Shown here: positions 38,257 to 47,418 of the stretch, piece by piece
Position numbering within the stretch: position 1 is the first letter of the stretch
Layout: every line of letters starts with the position of its first letter
Source: Muricoccus harenae
Lineage (GTDB): Bacteria > Pseudomonadota > Alphaproteobacteria > Acetobacterales > Acetobacteraceae
Direction of reading: 5' to 3'
DNA length: 64,000 bases
Assembly: GCF_009848505.1 (NCBI RefSeq)
Contig: NZ_WWDL01000001.1
Coordinates: 372,001-436,000, forward strand
Position numbers and translations under genes: made by a program
Notes under the pieces: model-generated
What the model saw: only the letters and a program-made list of their open reading frames with translations
Databases searched by the model: none
Told to the model about the DNA's origin: nothing

Positions 38257-39102
38257 CTACCGCCGGTTCTCGAGGACCACGAAATAGGGAGGGCGGTCGA
38301 GGGGCGGCTGCTGCACATGCCCCTCCGCATCGGTCGGGACGCGCCGGCGCAGCACCACATCCAGGACATTGCCGCCGATCATCTCCAGTGACCCGCCGCC
38401 GGCGCGCACCACGATGTCGCAATGCATGGGACGGAAACGGCCCGGCTCGGCCAGCCGCGCCTGCCAGCTTGGCAGGGGCTCGGCCGAGCGGTCGGCGCAG
38501 ATCAGGTCGCCCGGGCGTGGGGCGTAGTCCGCTAGGGCATGCGGGCGGAAGGCGGCATTCTCCGGGTAGAGCATCGCGCTTTCGAGCAATCGGTCGAGAT
38601 AGAGCGCGTGGCTGGCCGAAGGGTCGAAATCCGCACGCGGGATGCCGGCGCCGCCCACCGAATAGCTGATGAAGGCTGCCGACCAGGCGGGATGGTTATA
38701 GGCGGAGATCGCGACATTCGCCGGCACTACGTTGAAGGGCAGCCCGGAGACGGGGTCGAGGGAGGCGGTGGAGGCCTCGGGCGCGGCAATGGTGTCGCGG
38801 TAGTGGAGATGCGCGTTGGTGACCTCCGGCCCCTCGGGGGTGGCGGACCAATAGGCCATCAGCCGGTCGAACAGCGCGGGCGTGGCGTCCGGCGTGCGGT
38901 CCAGCGCCGCGGGCCAGCCTTCCACCGTGATGCTCCCCCAGTCGCGCCATTCCCGCTCGGCGACGGCAACCAATCCAGCGGCCCCGGGGCCGACCGCTTC
39001 GCGCTTGGCGGCGGTGCGTGGCGGGGCCTTATCGGACGGGGCTTCGGTGGTGGCGCAGGCGGCCACGAGCAGGAGGAAGGCAAGGAGCGGCAGCTGGCGC
39101 AT
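38257..39102 (-). CDS. DUF2272 lipoprotein
   Basis: 281 residues from ATG 39102. MRQLPLLAFLLLVAAC is a lipoprotein signal with a lipobox ending at Cys16. The DUF2272 domain follows: WSAAFISYSVGGAGI, HALYLDRLL, RPGDLICADRS, HCDIVVRAGGGSLEMIGGNV. This resembles NlpC/P60- or CHAP-like amidase folds (Cys and His in a small alpha/beta domain), but the expected Cys before the first helix is not evident, so enzymatic activity is uncertain. It is probably anchored in the envelope. Confidence 0.85.
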   Translation of the reverse strand: MRQLPLLAFLLLVAACATTEAPSDKAPPRTAAKREAVGPGAAGLVAVAEREWRDWGSITVEGWPAALDRTPDATPALFDRLMAYWSATPEGPEVTNAHLHYRDTIAAPEASTASLDPVSGLPFNVVPANVAISAYNHPAWSAAFISYSVGGAGIPRADFDPSASHALYLDRLLESAMLYPENAAFRPHALADYAPRPGDLICADRSAEPLPSWQARLAEPGRFRPMHCDIVVRAGGGSLEMIGGNVLDVVLRRRVPTDAEGHVQQPPLDRPPYFVVLENRR

Positions 39103-39178
39103 GAGCAGGTATCGCGGCGTAGCATGACCGGGTTTCGTCCCGCTTCTACAATGAGGTCCGGGTCTTGGGGAGGGCGGC

Positions 39179-40135
39179 TCAGCCGCTGCCGATGAAGATG
39201 CCGGCCAGCAGAACCAGCAGCCCGCCCAGCACGATCTGCACAAGCGCGCCGGTGAAAGGTGTCTCCATGTAGCGCCAGCGGATCCAGGCAATCGCGATCA
39301 GCTCCACCACCACCACCACGGCGGCGACGGCGGTGGCGGTCCAGAAATCGGGGATGAGATAGGGCAGCGCATGGCCGAGCCCGCCGAGCATCGTCGCGAG
39401 CCCGCAGGCGAGGCCACGAATCCAGGGACGGCCGCGACCGGTGATGGCGCCATCATCCGACATCGCCTCGGTCAGTCCCATGGAGATGCCGGCGCCAACC
39501 GAGGCGGCGAGGCCGACCAGGAAGGTGTCATGCGTCGAATGGGTGGCGAAGGCCGCGGCGAAGATGGGGGCGAGGGTGGAGACGGAGCCGTCGATCAGCC
39601 CCGCCAGGGCCGGCTGGACGATCTGCAGCACGAGCAGGCGCCGGGACGTCTCGGCCTCGCCGGCGCGCGCCGATTCGGTCAGATGCGTCTGCTCAAGTCG
39701 ATGGGCGACCGCCTCGTGCTTGCGCTCGACGAGAGCCAGATCGCCCAGCAGGCGGCGCACCTCGGTGTCGCGGGCGCGTTCCGCGGCGCGGGCGTAGAAC
39801 TCACCCGCCTCCAGCTCCATCACCGATGTCTGGCGGCGCACCTGGTCGATCCGCAGATCCTCGGCCAGCCAGATCGGGTTGCGGCGGAGGAAGCCGCGGA
39901 CGTCCTGGCGAGTGATGAGCGGAAGTTCGCGCCCGAACTTCTGCTCATACAGGGCGAGAAGCTGGTTGCGGTGGCTGTTCTCCTCCGTCGCCATGCCGTC
40001 GAACACCGCCGCCGTGGCGGGGAAATCCCGCCGCAGCCGCATGGCGAAGGTCGCGTAGATCCGCGAATCCTCCTCCTCATTCGCGATGGCGAGGGCGAGG
40101 GTTTCGGCCTCCGACAGGTCCTCGAAGCGCTTCAT
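39179..40135 (-). CDS. mbfA: Membrane-bound ferritin / iron exporter (erythrin-VIT1 fusion)
   Basis: 318 residues. An N-terminal erythrin di-iron domain (1-165) has repeated Glu/His ligands: ANEEEDSRIY, ATEENSHRNQ, MELEAGEFY and ERKHEAVAHRL. The C-terminal CCC1/VIT1 membrane domain (170-318) has LAGLIDGSVSTLAPIFAAAF, GISMGLTEAMSDDGA and four to five helices. MbfA exports iron and protects against iron and peroxide stress in rhizobia, where Irr represses it. Palindromes lie just upstream of the start. The ExxH ligands are all present. Confidence 0.93.
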   Translation of the reverse strand: MKRFEDLSEAETLALAIANEEEDSRIYATFAMRLRRDFPATAAVFDGMATEENSHRNQLLALYEQKFGRELPLITRQDVRGFLRRNPIWLAEDLRIDQVRRQTSVMELEAGEFYARAAERARDTEVRRLLGDLALVERKHEAVAHRLEQTHLTESARAGEAETSRRLLVLQIVQPALAGLIDGSVSTLAPIFAAAFATHSTHDTFLVGLAASVGAGISMGLTEAMSDDGAITGRGRPWIRGLACGLATMLGGLGHALPYLIPDFWTATAVAAVVVVVELIAIAWIRWRYMETPFTGALVQIVLGGLLVLLAGIFIGSG

Positions 40136-40185
40136 GCCCCTTGGTAGCGCCTGCGGGGGCGGGAAGGGAAGGACAATGAAATCAG

Positions 40186-40220
40186 GCGGTTAACCGCAAT
40201 CGGGAGGCATTCTCGATTGC
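40186..40220. promoter_or_regulatory. Overlapping palindromes upstream of mbfA
   Basis: GCGGTTAACCGC (40186-40197) is a perfect 12-bp palindrome, and GCAATCG/CGATTGC (40196-40202, 40214-40220) is an inverted repeat with an 11-bp spacer. Both lie 51-85 bp upstream of the mbfA start on its strand. They are candidate repressor sites. Neither is a textbook Irr box (TTTAGAA-type). Confidence 0.45.
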
Positions 40221-40239
40221 AGCCGCACGGCCGGCCCGG

Positions 40240-41229
40240 CTAGGCCGGGACCGGCACGCGCCCCGCAAGCGGGTCCAGCATCATCTCGAGCTGCGCCGGT
40301 TCGTCCCAGGCCAGCGTCACCGTTACCACCGTGACCCGCGCGCGGAAGGCGGGCGGGATGCGGACGAAGTCCTTGCGCGTCGTCACCGGCACGGCGCGCA
40401 GCCGGTCGGCCTCGGCCAACAGCTCGCGCAGATCGCCGGCGTCATAGGGATAATGGTCCGCGTACGAGGCGCGGCCAGCGATGATGGCACCCGCCTCCGA
40501 GAGGGTGGTGAAGAACTTGCGCGGATTGGCGATGCCGCAGAAGGCAAAGACCGGCTGGCCCTTCAGCTGCGCCGCCTCCGGTCCCGGCACGGTGCGGGCG
40601 CGGAGAACGGGCATGCCGGGGGGGAGCTGCGCCAGGGCGCCGTGATCGTCATTGCCCATCAGCACGGCGGCCTGGGCGCGGGAAGCGGCGTTGGCCACCG
40701 GCTCGCGAAGCGGGCCGGAGGGGATCACCCGCCCGTTGCCGAAGCCGTAGGAACCATCGACTGCGAGGAAGGAGAGGTCCTTTTCCAGCGTCGGGTTCTG
40801 CAGCCCGTCATCCATTACCAGCACCTGGGCACCGGCTTCGATCGCGGCGCGGGCGCCAGCGGCACGGTCCGACGCGACCCAGGTGGGGCGCTCGGCGGCC
40901 AGGAGCAGGGCTTCGTCTCCCACGGCCTGGCTATCATGCCGGCCGGGCTCGACGCGGACGGGCCCGCGCAGCTTGCCGCCATAGCCGCGGGTGAGGAAAT
41001 GCACGGCCACGCCCCGGTTGGCCAGGCGCTGGCCGATATCGAGGGCGAGGCCCGTCTTGCCGGCGCCGCCTGCCGTGGCATTGCCGCAGCAGATCACCGG
41101 TATGGGCGCGCGCCAGCCAGGCTTGGCCACGCGGCGCTCGGTGGCCCGGGCATAGAGGGCGGAGATAGGGGAGAGCAGAAAGGGCGCGATTCCCCTTCCG
41201 TCCCCGGTCCAGAAATCGGGGGCACGCAT
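40240..41229 (-). CDS. lpxK: Tetraacyldisaccharide 4'-kinase
   Basis: 329 residues. APDFWTG at the start, the P-loop GNATAGGAGKT near residue 50, LTRGYGGKLRGPVRV, VGDEALLLA, VMDDGLQNPTLEKDLSFLAVDG and FCGIANPRKFFTTL are all LpxK signatures. It phosphorylates the 4' position of the lipid A precursor at the inner membrane, downstream of LpxB. waaA lies 17 bp upstream on the same strand, so Kdo transfer and this kinase are encoded together. Confidence 0.95.
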   Translation of the reverse strand: MRAPDFWTGDGRGIAPFLLSPISALYARATERRVAKPGWRAPIPVICCGNATAGGAGKTGLALDIGQRLANRGVAVHFLTRGYGGKLRGPVRVEPGRHDSQAVGDEALLLAAERPTWVASDRAAGARAAIEAGAQVLVMDDGLQNPTLEKDLSFLAVDGSYGFGNGRVIPSGPLREPVANAASRAQAAVLMGNDDHGALAQLPPGMPVLRARTVPGPEAAQLKGQPVFAFCGIANPRKFFTTLSEAGAIIAGRASYADHYPYDAGDLRELLAEADRLRAVPVTTRKDFVRIPPAFRARVTVVTVTLAWDEPAQLEMMLDPLAGRVPVPA

Positions 41230-41246
41230 GGTGCCGTCGGGCGTCC

Positions 41247-42617
41247 TTATCCTGGTCCTGCCGCGGCCCCGGTCCCGGAGGGGGACAGCGAGAAAGCGGG
41301 CAGGAGAGTCTCGATCGCGACGGCCATCCGTTCGGGCAGGGCCCCGGCATCCGCCGCGATCCGGGCGGCGGCTGAGGTCATGGACCGGGCCCGGAGCGGA
41401 TCGGTTAGCACGAGCGCCGCCGCCTCGGCCAGCGCGGCGGAATCCGCCACCCGCAGGGCGGCTCCGGCCCCGAGCAGCCGGTCGGCGATGGCGGTGAAGT
41501 TGGCAGTGTGGGGCCCCAGCAGGATGGGGCAGCCGAGCCGGGCCGCTTCCAGGGGGTTCTGCCCGCCATGGGGAATGAGGGATCCGCCAATCAGCGCCGC
41601 TCCGGCGACACGGTAGAGCAGGCCGAGCTCGCCGAGGGTGTCGGCAACATAGATCGCGGTGCCGGGCGTCGGCAGCGCGCCGCCAGACCGCAGCACGAGG
41701 GGCGGTGGGCCCTCGTCTGCGGCCAGGAGGGAAGCCAATTCCCGCGCCAGGGCCGGACCGCGCTCCGGGTGCCGCGGGGCGACGATGGTCAGCAGATCTG
41801 GCAGGCGCGCGCGCAACAGCCCATGGGCCTCGGCAATCTGAGCCTCCTCGCCCGGATGCGTGCTGGCGGCCAGCAGCACGGGGCGGGCGCCGATGGCCCT
41901 GCGCAGGGCGGCGAGGGCGGGTTCGGGCGCGGGCAGGGGGCGGGCGGCGAATTTCAGGTTACCCCAGGCGCGGGCGGATTCGGCCCCCAGCGCACGCAGG
42001 CGTGCCGCATCCAGCTCCGTCTGCGCGATCACCAGCCGGAAGGCGCCGAAGAGCCGCCTTGCCATCCCCGGCATCCGACCCCAGCCCTTCGCGGAGCGGG
42101 CGGAGACCCGTGCATTCACCAGCGCCATCGGCACGCCCCGCGCTGCGGCGGCAAGGATGAGGTTCGGCCAGATCTCGCTCTCGATGAACACCGCGGCATC
42201 TGGTCGCCAGCCATCGAGGAAGCGGGCGACATGCCCCGGCACGTCCAGCGGCGCGAAGCGGTGCTGCACCCGGGCGGCCAGGGAGGGCGGCAGGCGCTCC
42301 TCCAGCAGCCGCGCGGCGGTGACGGTGCCGGTGGTGACCAGGAAGTGCAGGGCCGGGCGTGTGGCGGCCAGCGCCTCGATCAGCGGCAGGGCCGACTGGC
42401 TTTCGCCCACGCTGGCGCCATGCAACCAGAGGAGCGGCCCGGCCGGGCGGTCCGCCCCCTCGCCACGGCGCTCGCGCAGTCGTGCGGGATCCTCCTTGCC
42501 GCGGCGCGCCCGACGCGTGAGCCAGAGCGGCATGAGGGGGGCTGCGGCCGTGGTCGCGGCGCGCCAGGCCAGGAGCGGTAGCGCGGCGCACCAGCCCGGT
42601 TCGGGGGGCGTGCTCAA
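41247..42617 (-). CDS. waaA: 3-deoxy-D-manno-octulosonic acid (Kdo) transferase
   Basis: 456 residues. An N-terminal GT-30 domain with LLWLHGASVGESQSALPLIEAL, LVTTGTVTAARLLEERLP and VFIESEIWPNLI (the catalytic Glu region), and a C-terminal GT-B half with LAASTHPGEEAQIAEAH, APRHPERG, ADTLGELGLLY and GGSLIPHGGQNPLEAA. It adds Kdo to lipid IVA. Upstream of lpxK, 17 bp apart. It lacks the usual N-terminal membrane helix but has a short hydrophobic start (LPLLAWRAATTAAAPL). Confidence 0.95.
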   Translation of the reverse strand: MSTPPEPGWCAALPLLAWRAATTAAAPLMPLWLTRRARRGKEDPARLRERRGEGADRPAGPLLWLHGASVGESQSALPLIEALAATRPALHFLVTTGTVTAARLLEERLPPSLAARVQHRFAPLDVPGHVARFLDGWRPDAAVFIESEIWPNLILAAAARGVPMALVNARVSARSAKGWGRMPGMARRLFGAFRLVIAQTELDAARLRALGAESARAWGNLKFAARPLPAPEPALAALRRAIGARPVLLAASTHPGEEAQIAEAHGLLRARLPDLLTIVAPRHPERGPALARELASLLAADEGPPPLVLRSGGALPTPGTAIYVADTLGELGLLYRVAGAALIGGSLIPHGGQNPLEAARLGCPILLGPHTANFTAIADRLLGAGAALRVADSAALAEAAALVLTDPLRARSMTSAAARIAADAGALPERMAVAIETLLPAFSLSPSGTGAAAGPG

Positions 42618-42811
42618 GCCGCTCTAGCCAGGGAGGTGGTGGAGGCGCCTTCTTCAATGCGCCGGCGTGAAGGAAATGCCTGGGGGCCAGGCTGCGCGGG
42701 CCTGGGGCAGGAGGGGGCGGTCAGCCGCCGGAGCATGGGAAGCGTGCCATGGGATGCGGCGGCCCTAACACGGGTCCGCCTGCAGGTCACGGGCACGGCC
42801 CATGGGCAGGG

Positions 42812-43237
42812 CTACAGCAGCCCGAGAATGGCCAGCTCTCGGCGCAGCTTCGGGGGCAGGGCCTCGATGCCTTCTGCCACTGCCTCGCCAGCCGCCAGGT
42901 CGGGCGGCGCGGACTCCGCCGTGAGGTAGCGCCAGCCCTGGAAGGGCTTCATCGGTCGGGGATGCACCGGCACCAGCCCAGGCTCGAGGATGATGGCCGT
43001 GGCCGCCGTGCCGTCGGCACGCTTCACCGGCTCGAGCGCCAGGATCCGTTGGCGCACGCTGAGGATCCCCGCCACCACCCAGTAGAGCGAGCCGCCCTGC
43101 AGGATCTCCGGCGCCCGGCGCGGCGTCATGCGGGTAACATGGCGCAGGCCTTCGGCGCTCGCCGCGCGGGCCGCCTGCGCGCGGGCCATCGCGGCCACGT
43201 CCTTCGGCCCCACGGCCAGCTTGATGATGTGCAGCAC
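42812..43237 (-). CDS. DUF1489 protein
   Basis: 141 residues. [10 protein letters not shown] at the start, [33 protein letters not shown] and the C-terminal [17 protein letters not shown] match the alphaproteobacterial DUF1489 family. A small soluble protein of unknown function. No neighbour gives a hint. The 194-bp gap between it and waaA has no recognisable gene. Confidence 0.88.
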   Translation of the reverse strand: MLHIIKLAVGPKDVAAMARAQAARAASAEGLRHVTRMTPRRAPEILQGGSLYWVVAGILSVRQRILALEPVKRADGTAATAIILEPGLVPVHPRPMKPFQGWRYLTAESAPPDLAAGEAVAEGIEALPPKLRRELAILGLL

Positions 43238-43368
43238 GCCAGGCGATCTGCGCTCTCAGCGGGCGCCGTGCAAGGCGCGATGCCGCAGCCGGAGCCCGTG
43301 CTTATCGGTCGGTTAGGGAATCGCCACGCAGACTGGGGGCCGTTCAGTTGAAGGGGCGGTCCAAGGCC

Positions 43369-45684
43369 ATGCGCGCGTTCCAGAACCTATCCGTCGCCCG
43401 GAAGCTCGGCGCCACCGCCGGGCTGGCGATGCTTCTCCTCACCGGGCTTGTCGGCCTCGTCTGGTCCGAGCTGCAGGCGGTGGCCCAGCAGCAGGAGAAC
43501 CTGCGCGGCGCGGCCCGGGTGCTGGCCCTGGTGGAGCGTGCGGGCGCCCGCGCGGCCCAGGCACCGGTGGCGGAGGCCGATCTGAACACCGCCCAGGACC
43601 TGCAGGCGGCCCAGGGTGCCGCCGCGAAGGCGCGCGAGGCCCTGGCGGCCGCCCGGACCCTGGCCGAGGAGGCCGCCTCGGCCACCACGCTCCCCGCGGC
43701 GCGCGATGCGGCGCGCGCCGCCATCCCCGCGACGGGCGGCTACGAGGCCGCGATAGGTCGGATGCTAGAGGCCCGCTCCCGCATGATCGAGGCGCGGGAC
43801 GACAAGCTCTATCGCCTCAACTCCGAGTTCGACCAGGGCATGGAAGCCGTGCTGGGGGCACTGGAGTTCGAGGTGCCCGATCGTGCCCAGGTGGATGAGG
43901 TGCGTAGCCGCGTCATGGCCTTCAGCAATGCCGCGAACGAGGTGCGGCTGGCGATCCAGCGCTTCCTGATCACGGGCGAGGAGGCGCAGGCGCGCCGGGT
44001 GCGCCGCGCCATCGCGCAGCAGCGCGTGCATCTCCGTGGCGTGCTGTCCTACGCCCTGTCGGACCGGCTCAAGGATGACGTGAACCGGATCGGCGTGCTG
44101 GCAACGGGGCTGGCCGAGGCGTCGGAGACGATCCTGGCCACGATCGCCGATCTGGCGACGATCCGCCGGGAGCAGGCCGAGCCCGGCGCGGCCGCGGTGC
44201 GGGCCGCGCTGAGCGATGCCACCCGCATCCTGCGCGATGATGAGGTGGCGCAGCGCGACGCCATGGATGGAGCGCTGGCGGATGTGGAGGACTTCACCCT
44301 CTGGATCGGCGGCGCGGTGGCGCTGATCCTGCTCGCCTCCTCCTGGGCCAGTGCGCGGGCCATCGGCGGGCCGCTGCGCCGCGCCGCGGGTCGGGTGTGG
44401 GCGATTGCGGCAGGCGATACCTCGCCAGGTGGCGCGGCCGAGATGGCGGATCGCGCGCGGCGGGACGAGATCGGCCGGATCGCTGCGGCGCTGGAGGATC
44501 TCCGCGGCACGGTGGGGCGCGCCTTCGGCCAAGCGCAGATGATCGAGCAGATGCCGCTGGGGCTGATGGCGGCCGACCCCTCCCTTCGCGTGACCCATAC
44601 GAATGCGGAGATGGGCGCGGTGCTCGCCCGGCTGGGTGTGGACGGACCGGTGCTGGGCCTGACGCTGGACGAGCTGCCCCTGGAGGGGCTCGCCGGGCTG
44701 CGCGCCACCCTCTCCGACCCCGCTTCCCTGCCGCACCGCATTCGCTTGCCGATCGGCGCGGAGGTGGTGGACCTGCAGGCTTCCGCCATCACCGACGGCA
44801 CCGGGGCCTATGCCGGGCCGATGCTGACCTGGCGCCTGGCGACGGAGGAGGCGCGGCTGGCCGATACCTTCGAGGAGGAGGTGGGTGCCGTGGTGGAGAA
44901 CCTGGCCGGGCAGGTGGAGCAGCTGCGCCGTGCCGCGGGCGAGGTGCATGGCACTGCCGATCGCTCCGGCCGGGAGGCAGGGCAGGTGGCCGAGGCCGCT
45001 GCCCGCGCCAGCGGCGAGGTGGGCGCGGTCGCCGCTGCCGCAGAGGAAATGGCGGCCTCGATCACCGAGATCACCCGGCGCGTGGCCGAAGCGGCCGAGG
45101 TGGCGGCCCAGGCCGTGTCCGAGGCGCGGGCGACGGATGGCACGGTGCGCGGCCTGTCCGACAGCGCGGCCCGGATTGGCGACGTGGTGCGGCTGATCGG
45201 CGGCATCGCCGGCCAGACCAACCTGCTTGCCCTGAACGCCACCATCGAGGCGGCACGGGCCGGGGAGGCCGGGCGCGGCTTCGCGGTGGTGGCCAGCGAG
45301 GTGAAGACCCTGGCTGCCCAGACCGCCAAGGCGACGGAGGAGATCTCCACCCAGATCCAGCAGATGCAGGCGGCGACGAGCGGTGCGGTGGAGGCGATTC
45401 GCGGCATCGGGGCGACGGTCGAGCGCACCAGCGGCATCGCCACCGCCATCGCCGCCGCGGTAGAAGAGCAGGGGGCGACGACGCGGGAAATTGCTCGCAG
45501 CGCCGCCCAGGTGGCCGGGGGCACGGATACGGTGAACCAGGCGATCGCCGGGATCCGCGCCGCCGCCGAGGAGACCGGGGAGGCTGCTGGCGGCATGCTG
45601 GCTGCCACCGAGGCGCTGGCCGGGCAGACCACCATCCTGCGGGAAAAGTCGGCCGGGTTCCTGCGGGCAGTGCGCGCCGCCTGA
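43369..45684 (+). CDS. Methyl-accepting chemotaxis protein
   Basis: 771 residues from ATG 43369; a TTG at 43348 is in frame. An N-terminal helix ([20 protein letters not shown]) leads to a helical periplasmic sensor of about 270 residues. The second helix ([19 protein letters not shown]) is followed by HAMP, then an inserted PAS-like segment ([20 protein letters not shown]). The signalling hairpin has the tip [20 protein letters not shown] and [17 protein letters not shown]. The C-terminus has no CheR/CheB-binding pentapeptide. No che operon is adjacent, although a lone CheB domain occurs at 57165. Confidence 0.94.
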   Translation: MRAFQNLSVARKLGATAGLAMLLLTGLVGLVWSELQAVAQQQENLRGAARVLALVERAGARAAQAPVAEADLNTAQDLQAAQGAAAKAREALAAARTLAEEAASATTLPAARDAARAAIPATGGYEAAIGRMLEARSRMIEARDDKLYRLNSEFDQGMEAVLGALEFEVPDRAQVDEVRSRVMAFSNAANEVRLAIQRFLITGEEAQARRVRRAIAQQRVHLRGVLSYALSDRLKDDVNRIGVLATGLAEASETILATIADLATIRREQAEPGAAAVRAALSDATRILRDDEVAQRDAMDGALADVEDFTLWIGGAVALILLASSWASARAIGGPLRRAAGRVWAIAAGDTSPGGAAEMADRARRDEIGRIAAALEDLRGTVGRAFGQAQMIEQMPLGLMAADPSLRVTHTNAEMGAVLARLGVDGPVLGLTLDELPLEGLAGLRATLSDPASLPHRIRLPIGAEVVDLQASAITDGTGAYAGPMLTWRLATEEARLADTFEEEVGAVVENLAGQVEQLRRAAGEVHGTADRSGREAGQVAEAAARASGEVGAVAAAAEEMAASITEITRRVAEAAEVAAQAVSEARATDGTVRGLSDSAARIGDVVRLIGGIAGQTNLLALNATIEAARAGEAGRGFAVVASEVKTLAAQTAKATEEISTQIQQMQAATSGAVEAIRGIGATVERTSGIATAIAAAVEEQGATTREIARSAAQVAGGTDTVNQAIAGIRAAAEETGEAAGGMLAATEALAGQTTILREKSAGFLRAVRAA

Positions 45685-45780
45685 GGGGATCGCCCCCCCG
45701 CCGCTTGCGCAAAGGGGGCGCCCCACCCTATCTGCGGCCCGCCGTTCCCGGCGGAGGGTGCCGGCGGGAGGGTTTTGTTG

Positions 45781-46785
45781 ATGGCTTATCGGATTGCGGT
45801 TGCCGGCGCTGGCAGTCAGCTCGGGCGCGAGATCATCAAGACGCTGGCGGAGCGAAGCTTTCCGGCCTCCTCCGTTGTCGCCCTGGCTACTGGCCGCGCG
45901 GTCGGGGGCAATCTCTCCTATGGGGAGCAGGACCTCAAGGTGCAGGCGGTGGAGCGGCACGACTGGTCCGAGACGGACCTGGCCTTCCTCGCTCCCGGCA
46001 CGCCTGCCCCGGCCTCCCTGTCCCGCAAGGTGACCGGCGCCGGATGCGTGGTGATCGACGTGACCGGATCGGGCGATCCCGATGCCCCGGTGGTGGTGCC
46101 GGAAGTGAATCCAGGTGTCCTCGCCTCGAATCCGCGCGCCGTCGCCTCCCCGGCGGCCGGTGCGATCCTGCTGGCCATGGTGCTGCATCCGCTGCAGGCC
46201 CAGGGCAAGCTGCTGCGGGTGGTGGTGACCTCCCTCCAGCCCGTCTCCGGCGCAGGGCGGGATGCGATGGACGAGCTGTTCAGCCAGACCCGGGGCGTTT
46301 TCGTGAATGACACGGCCACGCCCGAGCAGTTCACGAAGCCTATCGCCTTCAACCTGATCCCTCATATCGGCGGCTTCGGCGAGGCCGGGGTGACGGAGGA
46401 GGAGGAAGCGATCGCCGAGGATTCGGCGCGCCTGCTGGGTGGCGTGGCGGTGGCGGCGACCTGCGTGCGGGTGCCGGTTTTCATCGGTCAGGCCCTTGCG
46501 ATCCATGCCGCCTTCGACCAGCCGGTGGATGAGGCGGAGGCGCGGGAGGCCATCCGCGCCGCGCCGGGGCTGACCCTGCTCGATCGCCGGGACGATGGCG
46601 GCTATGTCACCCCACTGGAGACCGCGGGGGAGGATCCCGTCTTCGTCTCCCGTCTGCGGGTGGATCCGACCGTGCCGAACGGACTCGCCCTGTGGTGCGC
46701 GGGGGATAACCTGCGCAAGGGCGGGGCGCTGAACGCCGTACAGATCGCCGAGGAGATGCTGCGGCGGGGCGTCCTGGACATCTGA
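45781..46785 (+). CDS. Aspartate-semialdehyde dehydrogenase homologue lacking catalytic Cys and His
   Basis: 334 residues from ATG 45781 (MAYRIAVAGAGSQLG, an NAD(P)-binding start). The fold is that of aspartate-semialdehyde dehydrogenase: VVIDVTGSG, VVVPEVNPGVL, SLQPVSGAGRDAMDEL and CVRVPVFIGQALAIHAAFD. Known enzymes have Cys and Gln 27 residues apart and Arg and His 7 apart. Here the Gln (Q153) and Arg (R230) remain, but the Cys position is A126 and the His position is Q237. The NPNCST motif is gone (NPRAVASPAAG). It resembles the catalytically silent USG-1 type. The true asd must then lie elsewhere. It lies 173 bp upstream of sdhC. Confidence 0.82.
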   Translation: MAYRIAVAGAGSQLGREIIKTLAERSFPASSVVALATGRAVGGNLSYGEQDLKVQAVERHDWSETDLAFLAPGTPAPASLSRKVTGAGCVVIDVTGSGDPDAPVVVPEVNPGVLASNPRAVASPAAGAILLAMVLHPLQAQGKLLRVVVTSLQPVSGAGRDAMDELFSQTRGVFVNDTATPEQFTKPIAFNLIPHIGGFGEAGVTEEEEAIAEDSARLLGGVAVAATCVRVPVFIGQALAIHAAFDQPVDEAEAREAIRAAPGLTLLDRRDDGGYVTPLETAGEDPVFVSRLRVDPTVPNGLALWCAGDNLRKGGALNAVQIAEEMLRRGVLDI

Positions 46786-46839
46786 GGGTGCCAAGAAGGG
46801 TGCGGTTACAAGGGCCTGCAGCGCTTGCGGGCCATCTAC

Positions 46840-46902
46840 TTGCGAGCGCTTCGCAACACTTTGATTTCGTGCGATTGACGCTTTGACGTACCGCACCATA
46901 AA
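46840..46902 (+). promoter_or_regulatory. Candidate sdhCDAB promoter with upstream palindrome
   Basis: TTGACG (46875-46880) and CATAAA (46897-46902) with 16 bp between them form a good sigma70-type promoter 57 bp upstream of the sdhC ATG. An inverted repeat TTGCGA-gcgct-TCGCAA (46840-46856) sits just upstream of the -35 and is a candidate regulator site. Confidence 0.5.
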
Positions 46903-46958
46903 AGCCCCGCAGCCGTCCGCGGACCTGTCACGCGCCCGGCGAGAATACAGGACGCCGC

Positions 46959-47408
46959 ATGGCCAATTCCCACGACGCGCGAGAGGCGACCATGATCGGC
47001 CGCCGCACGGACGGCACGATCGTCCGCCGGCCGCTCTCCCCGCATCTGCAGGTCTACGACATGATGCAGATGACGAGTGCGCTTTCCATCATGCACCGTA
47101 TCACCGGCAGTGCCTGGGCGATCGGGCTCATCTTCTTCGTCTGGTTCCTGGCGGCCGCAGCCTCGGGGCCTGATGCCTATGCCGGCGTGCAGTGGTTCAT
47201 GGGCAGCTTCATCGGCGTGATCATGCTGTTCGGCATCACGGCGGTGGCCTGGTACCACACGCTGGCCGGGGTGCGGCACCTGGTCTGGGATGCGGGCTAT
47301 GGCTACGACATCCCGACGACCTACCGCACCGGCTGGGCGGTGATCATCGGCACGGGCGTGATGACGGTCCTGACCTGGATCGTGGCCATCATCGCCTGGG
47401 CTTCGTGA
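46959..47408 (+). CDS. sdhC: Succinate dehydrogenase cytochrome b556 subunit
   Basis: 149 residues, three membrane helices. RPLSPHLQVYDMMQMTSALSIMHRITG is the typical amphipathic N-terminal region and GVRHLVWDAGYG holds the heme b ligand His. Anchor subunit of complex II, quinone-reactive. Start at ATG 46959. A variant residue: many SdhC proteins have SPHLQIYR, here SPHLQVYD. sdhD starts 10 bp after the stop. Confidence 0.96.
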   Translation: MANSHDAREATMIGRRTDGTIVRRPLSPHLQVYDMMQMTSALSIMHRITGSAWAIGLIFFVWFLAAAASGPDAYAGVQWFMGSFIGVIMLFGITAVAWYHTLAGVRHLVWDAGYGYDIPTTYRTGWAVIIGTGVMTVLTWIVAIIAWAS

Positions 47409-47418
47409 GGAGGCACGC

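Noticed and set aside
45691-45720. CGCCCCC/GGGGGCG hairpin after the chemoreceptor gene
   Set aside because: It could be a terminator, but the 16-nt loop and lack of a T run make it too weak to list.
43765-46899. A 1044-codon open frame on the minus strand
   Set aside because: It is antisense to the chemoreceptor and the dehydrogenase homologue, both with clear family motifs. Very GC-rich DNA keeps antisense frames open.
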